Assembly (NCBI RefSeq): GCF_002813455.1
Contig: NZ_PHHE01000001.1
Span: forward strand, 1,674,001 to 1,738,000
Source of the DNA: Pseudomonas baetica
GTDB taxonomy: Bacteria > Pseudomonadota > Gammaproteobacteria > Pseudomonadales > Pseudomonadaceae
DNA length: 64,000 nt
Direction of reading: 5' to 3'
Shown here: piece by piece, positions 35,594 to 43,203 of the stretch
How the letters are laid out: each line of letters opens with the position of its first letter
Position numbering within the stretch: the stretch's first letter is position 1
Position numbers and translations under genes: made by a program
Notes under the pieces: generated by a model
Database searches by the model: none
What the model was told of the DNA's origin: nothing
The model's input: the letters and a program-made list of their open reading frames with translations, nothing else

Positions 35594-35971
35594 TTAAGGA
35601 CATTCGCGGGTCCATCGCGTCACCCTCATGTCATTGAATTGCTCACCAATGATATCGACGCGTAGGCAAGTTCCTGTCTTCGCGTAGTACAAGACGCAGC
35701 GCGAGCTATCAAACGAGCAGGTATCCAGTTCGAAGAACTCGCGTGTAGCCAGCTCCTTCTCCACGCCGCTGTACTCATAGCCGTCGCTGCTATGCATCCG
35801 CGTCGGCTTCCATCCTTGTTTGACTAGCTTGGCTTTGGCCGCAGCCAAACGCTCACCGGCGACGATGCCTGTTGGCCCGCGCTTGTCGTTTGGCGCCTGT
35901 GAGGCATCGGCAAACGCTGCGCTGATACCCGTGCAATAAAGCGCGACAAGTACGAGGATTGAAGCCTTCAT
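35594..35971 (-). CDS. Small secreted protein of unknown function
   Basis: I start at the ATG 35969-35971 (MKASILVLVALYCTGISAAF), with AGGAG 7 bases upstream; 125 aa with a signal peptide. The mature region has four cysteines near the C-terminus (LDTCSFDSSRCVLYY, GTCLRVDI, TRECP) that could form two disulphides. It lies in the island on the same strand as the 510-aa gene but downstream of it, with about 135 bases between. A periplasmic inhibitor or immunity role is possible but unsupported. Confidence 0.7.
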   Translation of the reverse strand: MKASILVLVALYCTGISAAFADASQAPNDKRGPTGIVAGERLAAAKAKLVKQGWKPTRMHSSDGYEYSGVEKELATREFFELDTCSFDSSRCVLYYAKTGTCLRVDIIGEQFNDMRVTRWTRECP

Positions 35972-36107
35972 TTGATGGCTCCTATCTCCGATTTTCAGCA
36001 CGACAGACACTTCGGATACTCGGCGTAAGGTTGCGGATCAGTTTATTGCTGCTTTCGGCATCGCGCCCGGTATGTCACCGACCTTGAACTTCGGCAGACC
36101 TGATAAA

Positions 36108-37640
36108 TCAGTTCCCCGCCGTTTCTCTCAACCGCACCAGCTTAAGAATGGCCTCATACAGGCTGGTCGCGCCCTTGTTGCTTTGGGTCAGTGGCACATC
36201 CAGCTTGGTTCCATCACGCTTGGCAATCGTCAGCTTTTTATTCATCAGACCGCTGATGGTAACGTCGGCGATATCAGCAAGTGCCACGCGGTGCGACTCC
36301 TTGAATGGCAAGTACGCATACACGCGCTCAAGATCAACCAATACGCCCTTGTCGCCGGAACCAAACACCGTGTCGTCGAAGTAGAACACCACTTCGTCCT
36401 TGGCAATGTTCAGCGCGTTTTTGGATTCGAATGTCAAAATTTTCTTCGCCGGCAAGTCCGGCGCTGCATAGAACTTGTGGTCGGCATTGGACCTGAAGCC
36501 CTCGGCGGCCATCGCTACGGTCAACCCGCTGGCGCTGTGTTTTGCGGCGCCCGGTAGTGTGGAGGATATGGCAGATGGCGAGCTTGTCTGAGTCTCGCGC
36601 GCCACGATTTTCTCGATTACTCGCTCACAGTGTTCGTCGAAACGGTCGTAACAGATGAATTGCGCATAGCGTTCGATGTCCGGACGACTGGCGTTGAAAC
36701 TTTCCACCGTGCTCAGATCGCACTGGCGCATTTGCTCCTGGATCAGCGTTTGCTTTTCCTTGAGCAGGCCTCCCATGCCGAAAAACTCCACTACATCATC
36801 CAGCCGCCCTTGATCACCGCCGAACTTGCGCAGCAGGATCGGGTAGATGCGCTCGTTGTAGGGATAAGCACTGATCGCCTTGATCGCCGACGGCAGCACG
36901 GCATCGTCGGGGATCAGGCCTTTTTCAATGTTCTCGGTAATCGCTTGGGACTTTCTGATCTCGTCCTTCGAGTAGCCATGCAACTTTCCGGGTGAGTCGG
37001 CATTGATGGCGTCGAGCGTCGCGAGGTACGCCGCATTGACGATATTGCTGGCACCGTCTGCAAAAGCCTTGACCGTTGCCGGGCTCTTGAAAATCTCGTC
37101 TTTCTTGAACGAGTTGCCGAGTGCGCTGACCCCTTTGGCCATCAGGTTAAATACACCATGACCAATATTGGACATGAGGTTTTTCGCGTCGGCATCGTAT
37201 ACCGCTTTCTCTGAGCCGTAGCCTACCCATTGGCGGCGGCCATGGCGGCGATTGGTGCGATGCGCATCCTGCTCGGCAGTGCGCTCGACAATGGCCTCGT
37301 ATTGCTCGGCCAATACGCCGAAGTCTTCATCCCACGAGTCGTAGCGCTCCATGAAGGCGTCATAGAAACGTTCTTCGTCGATATCGTAGATCCCGTGGGC
37401 CACGGTGAGTTTGATACTTTGACCAATTGCCTGGATGCGGATCTCGTGTGCCAGATCGTCACCGTCTTCGTAGAGGTTATCCAGGTCGGAAAACAGGTCG
37501 TAGAAGCCGCCATTGATTTTCCGCGACCATGTCGAGGCAATCGTCGAGAATGCTTGCCTGACCAGGTTTGTATCAAGCTTGCTCTGCGGTGTGTCGAGGG
37601 CGTGGCCGTAGAGTTCGATCTTCTGAATGCTTGCATCCAT
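36108..37640 (-). CDS. Uncharacterised 510-aa protein with possible C-terminal PH-like domain
   Basis: Not recognised as a named family. The N-terminal half is acidic and helical (SRKINGGFYDLFSDLDNLYE, RFYDAFMERYDSWDEDFGVL); the middle contains small-residue stretches (LMSNIGHGVFNLMAKGVSAL); a Ser/Thr/Ala linker near 365-385 separates a C-terminal domain of about 120 aa. That domain alternates strands (DEVVFYFDDTVFGSGDKGVL, YAYLPFKESHRVALADIAD, KKLTIAKRDGTKLDVPL) and ends in a helix, which is the pattern of bacterial PH-like folds. The ATG at 37640 has only a weak site. It lies between the two DUF6124 cassettes, pointing the other way. Confidence 0.65.
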   Translation of the reverse strand: MDASIQKIELYGHALDTPQSKLDTNLVRQAFSTIASTWSRKINGGFYDLFSDLDNLYEDGDDLAHEIRIQAIGQSIKLTVAHGIYDIDEERFYDAFMERYDSWDEDFGVLAEQYEAIVERTAEQDAHRTNRRHGRRQWVGYGSEKAVYDADAKNLMSNIGHGVFNLMAKGVSALGNSFKKDEIFKSPATVKAFADGASNIVNAAYLATLDAINADSPGKLHGYSKDEIRKSQAITENIEKGLIPDDAVLPSAIKAISAYPYNERIYPILLRKFGGDQGRLDDVVEFFGMGGLLKEKQTLIQEQMRQCDLSTVESFNASRPDIERYAQFICYDRFDEHCERVIEKIVARETQTSSPSAISSTLPGAAKHSASGLTVAMAAEGFRSNADHKFYAAPDLPAKKILTFESKNALNIAKDEVVFYFDDTVFGSGDKGVLVDLERVYAYLPFKESHRVALADIADVTISGLMNKKLTIAKRDGTKLDVPLTQSNKGATSLYEAILKLVRLRETAGN

Positions 37641-37860
37641 TGCGTGTCACCGTTCCAGGTTCGCGGGGAAAAATAGGGGGGTAGGGCAGCTCTATCAAGG
37701 TGTAGCGCGGCCTTGATAATAGTGGCACAAGGCCGCCGCATACTACCTGCATTACTTCCCGTTTTCGACAGTGACTAAAGTCGCAATAGACCTGACCCGC
37801 GACAGCGGGCGCCTTGGATAAGGGGAGGGATCTATTTAGGGGCAAGTGGTGGAATGCTGT

Positions 37861-38220
37861 CTCGATAAACACCAACGTTTAAAAAGACATCTCCAGACAC
37901 TCTCTCAGGCTACATATCCTTGCGCCTTTGCCTACAGCTACGCCAGAATCCGCCGGCTTGTGTGCCTTGGGGGGCGGGTTCTATTGTGGTGCGGTCGCTG
38001 ACGAATCAGCGATCGGATTTGACCGTCCGCCCAATATCAAGGCGCGCCAGCGTTCTGCACGTGTTCAGGCACTGTCTGAAATCATGTCGCGGTGGCTGTG
38101 CGTGGGACACCTTCGGGTGTGCCGGATTCCTTGATGTCCGGTCGGTCAACCCGCGTACAGCTGCCACCCAGTTTGTTTGACCGCGAACGGTGGCGGCTCC
38201 AGTCATCAAGGAGCTTTACC
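37861..38220 (+). ncRNA. Structured leader RNA of DUF6124 gene, copy 2 (candidate switch)
   Basis: Same layout as copy 1: hairpin GTCGCTGA/TCAGCGAT (37994-38013), segment A (38015-38042, TTTGACC..ATATCAAGG), UUCG hairpin ACACC-TTCG-GGTGT (38107-38120), segment B (38129-38152, CCTTGATG..CGGTCAACCC) and segment C (38176-38213, TTTGACCG..ATCAAGGAG). The A, B and C sequences differ from copy 1 but remain complementary to each other. Here C contains the ribosome site itself (AAGGAG), so pairing with B would block translation. Confidence 0.65.
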
Positions 38221-38581
38221 ATGATCAAACCAACACCCAACCCGCCCGAATCCAACTGCACGTCTCCCTACGAATCCATCGATTCCAGAAAACTCCACGA
38301 AGCCGCCGACCGCGCGCTTGACCATTACCTCTGTCCGCCCGACTCCACGCCGCCGCCACGTAAAAAACGTGGGATGTATGCCGTGACTGCGGACAACAAA
38401 AACGAAGAATTACTGATTGATGCCAGTGAAACGCTTGCTTCGGCGCAAATCATTGCGCAGAACGTCGCCAGTCTGGTGCCGGCGTCGCAGCGTCGGGCGT
38501 TGTTGGGGGATTGCGCAGTTGATCATGCTCGGGGAGTTGGCGGTGAATCGGGCGTTGGATAATTTGCAATTGCCGGGGTGA
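38221..38581 (+). pseudogene. DUF6124 family protein, copy 2 (frameshifted near the end)
   Basis: The first 95 or so codons match copy 1 closely (MIKPTPNPPESNCTSPYESI, KLHEAADRALDHYLCPPDS, ASQRRALLG). At 38505-38509 there are five Gs where copy 1 has four, so the current frame turns into DCAVDHARGVGGESGVG and stops at 38562. Removing one G restores IAQLIMLGELAVNRALDNLQ and a stop at 38579-38581. Could be mutation, phase variation or sequencing error. Confidence 0.8.
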
Positions 38582-38626
38582 TGCGGGTGTCGGGATCACC
38601 TGGTGATTGATCGGGTGTTCATTCTG

Positions 38627-38690
38627 GCGCCTTCGCGAGCAGGCTCGCTCCCACCTTTGAGCGTGTTCCAAGGTGGGAGTGCGCTGGCTC
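38627..38690. repeat. REP pair, right arm degenerate
   Basis: CGCCTTCGCGAGCAGGCTCG and a diverged inverted partner (GGTGGGAGTGCGCTGGC) downstream of the second DUF6124 copy; the same REP follows the first copy, so it was carried along in the duplication. Confidence 0.7.
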
Positions 38691-38805
38691 TCCAGTCGCG
38701 ATAAGTTTCGAAACGATGAACATCCTCAGAAATCACAGCAAGGGTTTGCGAAACCGTTTTTACGTACTCTGGGCCGAAAGCAGCCACCTATAGCTTGGCT
38801 AAATC

Positions 38806-39198
38806 CTACTTGCAAACCTTCAATCGCGTTCCATCAGTGCCACTGCTTTCACTGGTGTCAATCTCGCCGTTACGGTCAATATGAATTTCCGTTGTCGGCC
38901 ACTGGGGAGTAATGCTGATGCAACGGTTCTGGCCCTTTGCATTCCACCAGTCCAGACGCATGAAGAACTCATCGTCAGGAAAGATATGTCCCGCATCACC
39001 CGTTGTTTTTCCCGGCAGCAGTTCACCGCGAACGATGGTGTGCTGTGTGTTCAGGACGTAATTAATGTTCTTGGTGCCGTCTTTTGAGTAGTAAACGACA
39101 ACTCGCGGTATAGCTATGTACCAGCACGCCACAGCACCAATGAGAAATAGCCCTATCCACCGGCCAATACGTCGTGGTCTATTTTCACTTGCAGACAT
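38806..39198 (-). CDS. Putative membrane-anchored immunity protein to the adjacent toxin
   Basis: I start at the ATG 39196-39198 (MSASENRPRRIGRWIGLFLI), which overlaps the toxin stop by 14 bases; 130 aa. A basic cytoplasmic N-terminus leads into one membrane helix (GLFLIGAVACWYIAIP) and a periplasmic domain (NYVLNTQHTIVRGELLPGKT, FFMRLDWWNAKGQNRC). Gene position directly after, and overlapping, a toxin gene is the standard place for immunity genes. A periplasmic domain would suit a toxin delivered to the periplasm; this is inference, and the family is not one I recognise. Confidence 0.65.
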   Translation of the reverse strand: MSASENRPRRIGRWIGLFLIGAVACWYIAIPRVVVYYSKDGTKNINYVLNTQHTIVRGELLPGKTTGDAGHIFPDDEFFMRLDWWNAKGQNRCISITPQWPTTEIHIDRNGEIDTSESSGTDGTRLKVCK

Positions 39199-40321
39199 GT
39201 ATTTGAACCCCTGTACCCCAGTCAGCAATTGGCACGGCCAACACCTTGTCCATGATGATTTGTGCAGTGACACCGCCGTTCGGATATTCCTTGTAGAGTT
39301 CCATTCCGAGGTTGATCGACACTCTATCAGGCGCATCGTCCCATGCTCGCATCCCTTCGACACCTTCTGTCCTTCGTGGGCCATCAAACCTCTTGGGGTC
39401 TTTGAGGAAGCGCCAACTGTCTGATCCTATTTGCTCAACTCCAGCGCCATCCAACTGCACGCTGTCAGAGAGTCCACCGGCTAAGCCGACGTACCCATAA
39501 TGGATGTTCGACCAGATATCGTAGTAGAAGTCATACGGCCCCTGTTTATGCCAAGGTGCGCCAAATAGTTTGGCCAATTTGGGCTTGTGATCCCAATCCT
39601 GACCCTGTCCCACCTTATTCGTCCAGATGGCGAAAGCCTTCGCCTTTTTTCCAAGTGCCATGCTGTAAAACTGGGGGGCCTGCCCTAGGCGTAGGTAGAG
39701 CGGAAGCTCCATGAATTTCTTGGTTTCCGCCTCAGGATCGAAGCTGTTTAATTCTTTCATTTCCAAGACTGCTGGGTCATTGATATTGCGGTTCATCTCA
39801 TCGGCGATGTAATTGGCCAGTTGCTCCATCATGTCAGGGTCTTTGCACGTAGTAGGTGCTTCCGGCACTGTCTTCGCTTCGGGTTTTTCGGCACTGGCTT
39901 GCGGATCTACCAAGGCATTCGCCGCCAGAGCTTTCTCTTTCAAATTTGGATCAGCGAGCAAGGTCGCCATCTTTTCATCGTCCACAGTCCCATCTGGGCG
40001 GAACGCTCCCAGTGCCATGAAGTTAATGATGGTTGCACCGCCAGCATCGCCCATGACAAAACCACCACCTACATCGCCTGAACCGGTGATGATGGTTCCA
40101 CCATGGCTGGTAGGACTGCCAAGGTGGGCCATAGGACGGCCATTCACTTGAATCGATGAGAAACCTGTGGTGATTACAGCGCCACACCCACATGTATCAC
40201 CAACGCGGGCGGAGCCCATAAAGTTGATATTTACGTCGCCACTGGCGGAGGCAATCGGGGTAGTGCCATGGCCGGGCAAAGGGCAGACATGTTTATCACC
40301 CAGTCGTGCAGAAGCAATCAT
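39185..40321 (-). CDS. PAAR-domain protein with C-terminal type-44-like polymorphic toxin domain
   Basis: I start at the ATG 40319-40321 (MIASARLGDKHVCPLPGHGT), with AAGGA 6 bases upstream; 378 aa. The PAAR domain spans about 1-95 (ARVGDTCGCGAVITTGFSSI, MAHLGSPTSHGGTIITGSGD) and would tip a type VI secretion spike. A Pro/Glu-rich linker near 150-165 leads to a toxin domain with PYDFYYDIWSNIHYGYVGLA, LDGAGVEQIGSDSWRF and a DAPDRVSINLGMELY end, which matches my memory of polymorphic toxin type 44. No other T6SS gene is in the window, so it is an orphan effector. The immunity candidate overlaps its end. Confidence 0.82.
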   Translation of the reverse strand: MIASARLGDKHVCPLPGHGTTPIASASGDVNINFMGSARVGDTCGCGAVITTGFSSIQVNGRPMAHLGSPTSHGGTIITGSGDVGGGFVMGDAGGATIINFMALGAFRPDGTVDDEKMATLLADPNLKEKALAANALVDPQASAEKPEAKTVPEAPTTCKDPDMMEQLANYIADEMNRNINDPAVLEMKELNSFDPEAETKKFMELPLYLRLGQAPQFYSMALGKKAKAFAIWTNKVGQGQDWDHKPKLAKLFGAPWHKQGPYDFYYDIWSNIHYGYVGLAGGLSDSVQLDGAGVEQIGSDSWRFLKDPKRFDGPRRTEGVEGMRAWDDAPDRVSINLGMELYKEYPNGGVTAQIIMDKVLAVPIADWGTGVQIHVCK

Positions 40322-40580
40322 GTATCGTCCTTGAATCGTTGCGAGGCGTGCCAGCTTATGGCTGCGGTAGTCTGACTTTACCGGGAAGCTCAAAAAATGG
40401 CTGCAAGACAAATCCTAAAAGCCTTGTTGAAAAATCTCCCTTTTCCGTGTCAGTTGTTTTCTATGACTGAGTTGTCTTGCGGGGTACGGCGACCTAGAAG
40501 ACCTTGGCGATTATGGCTTTGGTTAAGGGCCTTATCGGTTATGGCTTTGGTGATTCTGGAGGCTGCGTGAGTGGACGCGG
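40322..40580. other. Intergenic repeat-rich region upstream of the PAAR toxin
   Basis: No gene. GTGTCTTGCGGGGTAC-like sequence at about 40473 recurs at 40626 inside the MITE-like element, and TGGCGATTATGGCTTTGGT recurs several times between 40505 and 40710. This looks like a partial, nested copy of the neighbouring element. Confidence 0.55.
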
Positions 40581-40847
40581 CCCTCACCCCAGCCCTCTCC
40601 CGGAGGGAGAGGGGGCCGACCGAGGTGTCTTGCGGGGTACGTCGACCTGGAAGATTCTGGCGATTATGGTTCGGTGAAGGAACGTAGCGATTATGGCTTT
40701 GGTGAAGGGCCTTCGATTTGGCTTTGTGAGCTTGGCGATTTTGGATTCAACGAAAGACGTTCAAGTCGGTGTAACTCTCGAATATCCCCGAATCGGTTCC
40801 CTCTACCTCTGGGCGGTCCGACGTTTCGGGAGGGCTAGGGTGAGGGG
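40581..40847. mobile_element. MITE-like element with CCCTCACCCCAGCCCTCTCCC ends
   Basis: The left end CCCTCACCCC-AGCCCTCTCCC (40581-40601) and the right end GGGAGGGCTAGGGTGAGGGG (40828-40847) are inverted repeats around about 225 bases with no ORF. I know this type of element as a frequent intergenic repeat in fluorescent Pseudomonas. Its right end overlaps the last codons of hxcV, giving that gene its TAG stop. Confidence 0.75.
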
Positions 40848-40925
40848 CTTTCCGTTCGGGACATCAAAGTCTCCAGCCTGGCCAACGGCGGCGCATCCTG
40901 GTTGCGGTCGAATACTTGGATGCCG
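40835..40925 (-). pseudogene. hxcV: hxcV (GspI minor pseudopilin), 3' part cut off by IS256 element
   Basis: About 30 codons (IQVFDRNQDAPPLARLETLM then SRTESPSP and TAG). Removing the IS and one GGATGCCG joins the frame exactly to the 5' part (LLKIGI + QVFDRN). The terminal SPSP* is encoded by the end of the MITE-like repeat, so the natural end may have been lost or replaced earlier. Confidence 0.88.
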
Positions 40926-42285
40926 GAGAGTGTCAGATTTTTTGTGTGCGGGCCGGTAATGGCCTGCCGTCAGGCAGGCCGGGTTTTACCAGGTCGGCCT
41001 GATAAATCGATCTCCGTACAGAATCGCAAATTGGTTCATCGCACTCTTCCAGTCATGAGCCGCCGAGCCCCAGTTTGCCGTGATGTTACGCAGCCCAAGC
41101 CAGATCAGCTTGGTCGCTGCGTCATCCGTCGGGAAGTGGCCCCGGGTCTTGATGATCTTGCGTAGCTGAGCGTTGATGCTTTCGATAGCGTTGGTCGTAT
41201 AGATCACTTTTCGAATGGCAGGCGGGAAGACAAAAAATGGAATCACTCGATCCCAGGCTCGTCTCCAGGCCGCCACCACCGTTGGGTATTGCTTACCCCA
41301 AGGGCCATTTTCAAAGGCATCCAGTGCTTCCTCAGCCGCTTCTGCGTTGATGGCTTGATAGATCGGTTTTAGCGCCTTGGCCAGCTCACGGCGCTTGTCC
41401 CACGCCGCGTAATCGAGGCTGTTGCGGATCAAGTGGACGATGCATGTTTGCAGCGTTGTTGCCGGAAATACTGCGCTTAGCGCCTCTGGCATGCCTTTGA
41501 GACCGTCAGTCACGGCGATCAGCACGTCCTCTACGCCGCGGGTCTTGAGGTCGTTGAAGACCTTCATCCAGAACTTCGCACCCTCGGTGTTTTCGATCCA
41601 GATACCAAGAATATCGCGCGTTCCATCGGGTAAAACACCCAGCGCCAAGTAAATCGCCTTGTTGCGGACAAGGCCTTCTTCTCGGATCTTGACCCGCAGC
41701 GCATCGAAGAAAATGACTGGGTACATCGGCTCAAGCGGTCGCTGTTGCCACGCACCAATTTCCTCCATCACCTCGTGCGTGACTGAGCTGATGAAGTCAT
41801 GGGAAACGTCCGTCCCGTATTGCTCAGAGAGGAAAGCGCGGATTTCTCGAACGGTCATGCCTCGGGCATACATGGCGATGATCTTGTCATCAAAACCGGT
41901 GTAACGCCGCTCATGCTTGGGGATCAGAATGGGGGCAAAACTGCCATCCCGATCACGGGGAATCTCCAGCCGCAGCGGGCCATCCCCCGTCAAAATCGTC
42001 TTGCCCGTTTTGCCATTGCGCTGGTTGGTTTCATCCTCTGGGCGCTGCGCGCCCGGCGGATACCCCAGGTGGTGACCGAGCTCGGCACTCAATGCTCGCT
42101 CAATCAAGGCCTTCTTGAAGGCCGCAGAAGCGTCTTCAATAGCCTCTGCGGTAATCAGCCCCTCACCGAACTCTTCGAGCAGCTCCTTGGGGATTTTTGG
42201 TAGGTCACGCAGGGGTTTCTTTTTGGTTGGCATACATGCACCTCTTACTCATGTTATGCCCGAACACAAAATTTCTGACACCCCC
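40926..42285 (-). mobile_element. IS256-family insertion sequence, copy 2 (1360 bp, inverted)
   Basis: Same length and end sequences as copy 1 (GAGAGTGTCAG at 40926, CTGACACCCCC ending at 42285). Flanked by the 8-bp duplication GGATGCCG (40918-40925 and 42286-42293). Opposite orientation to copy 1, so recombination between them would invert 27153-40925. Confidence 0.95.
40986..42233 (-). CDS. IS256-family transposase (copy 2)
   Basis: The 415-aa product is identical to that of the gene at 25845-27092, with the same catalytic positions (FFDALRVKI, VTDGLKG, NAIESINAQ). Full length; see copy 1 for domain detail. Identity implies that the two insertions are recent and probably arose from one another or from a common source in this genome. 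Confidence 0.96.
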   Translation of the reverse strand: MPTKKKPLRDLPKIPKELLEEFGEGLITAEAIEDASAAFKKALIERALSAELGHHLGYPPGAQRPEDETNQRNGKTGKTILTGDGPLRLEIPRDRDGSFAPILIPKHERRYTGFDDKIIAMYARGMTVREIRAFLSEQYGTDVSHDFISSVTHEVMEEIGAWQQRPLEPMYPVIFFDALRVKIREEGLVRNKAIYLALGVLPDGTRDILGIWIENTEGAKFWMKVFNDLKTRGVEDVLIAVTDGLKGMPEALSAVFPATTLQTCIVHLIRNSLDYAAWDKRRELAKALKPIYQAINAEAAEEALDAFENGPWGKQYPTVVAAWRRAWDRVIPFFVFPPAIRKVIYTTNAIESINAQLRKIIKTRGHFPTDDAATKLIWLGLRNITANWGSAAHDWKSAMNQFAILYGDRFIRPTW

Positions 42286-42589
42286 GGATGCCGATCTTCA
42301 GCAATCGACCATTCTCTGCCGCTGCGATTACCTGTTCGCAGCGCAACAACAACCGCCCCTGATCACATTCCTGCGCTTTCATACCCATCGGCAACCTGCC
42401 TTCCAACCGCAACTCCGCCATCCGACTCTGCGCCGCAATCATCGCCACCGACCGATCCCGTAAAACCCCGCTGCTCTGCGTCATCAACCCCGCCACCCGC
42501 ACAGCCGCTGACATCGCCACGGCAATAATCGCCAGCGCCACCAGCACCTCAATCAACGTGAAACCTTCTTCCCGCGAACGCGCACGCAT
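42286..42589 (-). pseudogene. hxcV: hxcV (GspI), 5' part cut off by IS256 element
   Basis: This is the N-terminal 100 codons of a GspI minor pseudopilin: MRARSREEG|FTLIEVLVALAI with the prepilin cleavage site, then VRVAGLMTQSSGVLRDRSVA and the GspI-like QSRMAELRLEGRLP. The frame continues into the IS for about 11 codons and stops. It is divergent from hxcT, the same order as in P. aeruginosa (hxcV minus, hxcT plus). Confidence 0.9.
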
Positions 42590-42736
42590 ACATGGCCCAA
42601 AGCCAAAACCCAGCCCTCGACGCTAACCCGCGTCCTTGACGGCTTGACGACGAAAACACCCGAGGATTTTCAACATCACTGACATATCTTCTTGCAACAC
42701 TGCGCGTCGAATCGAATCAAGCCAGGGTATGTCGAG

Positions 42737-43195
42737 ATGGATATCGCACCTTTCAAATCGCTTCAGCAACCGATGCGCACGCCGCGTGGCCAGCAGGGTT
42801 TCACCCTGATCGAGATTATGGTGGTTGTGGTGATTCTCGGGATTCTGGCGGCGATGGTGGTGCCCAAGGTGCTCGATCGTCCGGATCAGGCGCGGGCGAC
42901 GGCGGCGAAGCAGGACATTGGCGGGTTGATGCAGGCCTTGAAGTTGTATCGCCTCGACCATGGCACTTATCCGAGCATGAACCAGAGTTTGAAAGTGCTG
43001 GTGGAGCGGCCGGCGGATGCGAAGAACAGCAACTGGCGTTCGTACCTGGAGCGTCTGCCGAATGATCCGTGGGGCCGCCCTTATCAGTACCTCAATCCGG
43101 GCGCCAATGGCGAGATCGACATTTTCTCCCTCGGTGCCGACGGTCAGCCGGACGGCGACGGCGTGAATGCCGATATCGGTTCCTGGCAGCTGTAA
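42737..43195 (+). CDS. hxcT: HxcT, GspG-type major pseudopilin
   Basis: I start at the ATG 42737 (MDIAPFKSLQQPMRTPRGQQ), with AGGG 9 bases upstream; a later ATG at 42773 (MRTPRGQQG) lacks a site but would give the more usual short leader. The cleavage site QQG|FTLIEIMVVVVILG is clear. The mature protein has the GspG core LMQALKLYRLDHGTYPSMNQ, the NDPWGRPYQYLNPG motif and the C-terminal calcium-loop region (IDIFSLGADGQPDGDG). It is the first gene of the plus-strand hxcTXYZQRS operon. Confidence 0.95.
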   Translation: MDIAPFKSLQQPMRTPRGQQGFTLIEIMVVVVILGILAAMVVPKVLDRPDQARATAAKQDIGGLMQALKLYRLDHGTYPSMNQSLKVLVERPADAKNSNWRSYLERLPNDPWGRPYQYLNPGANGEIDIFSLGADGQPDGDGVNADIGSWQL

Positions 43196-43203
43196 GGCCG
43201 GCC

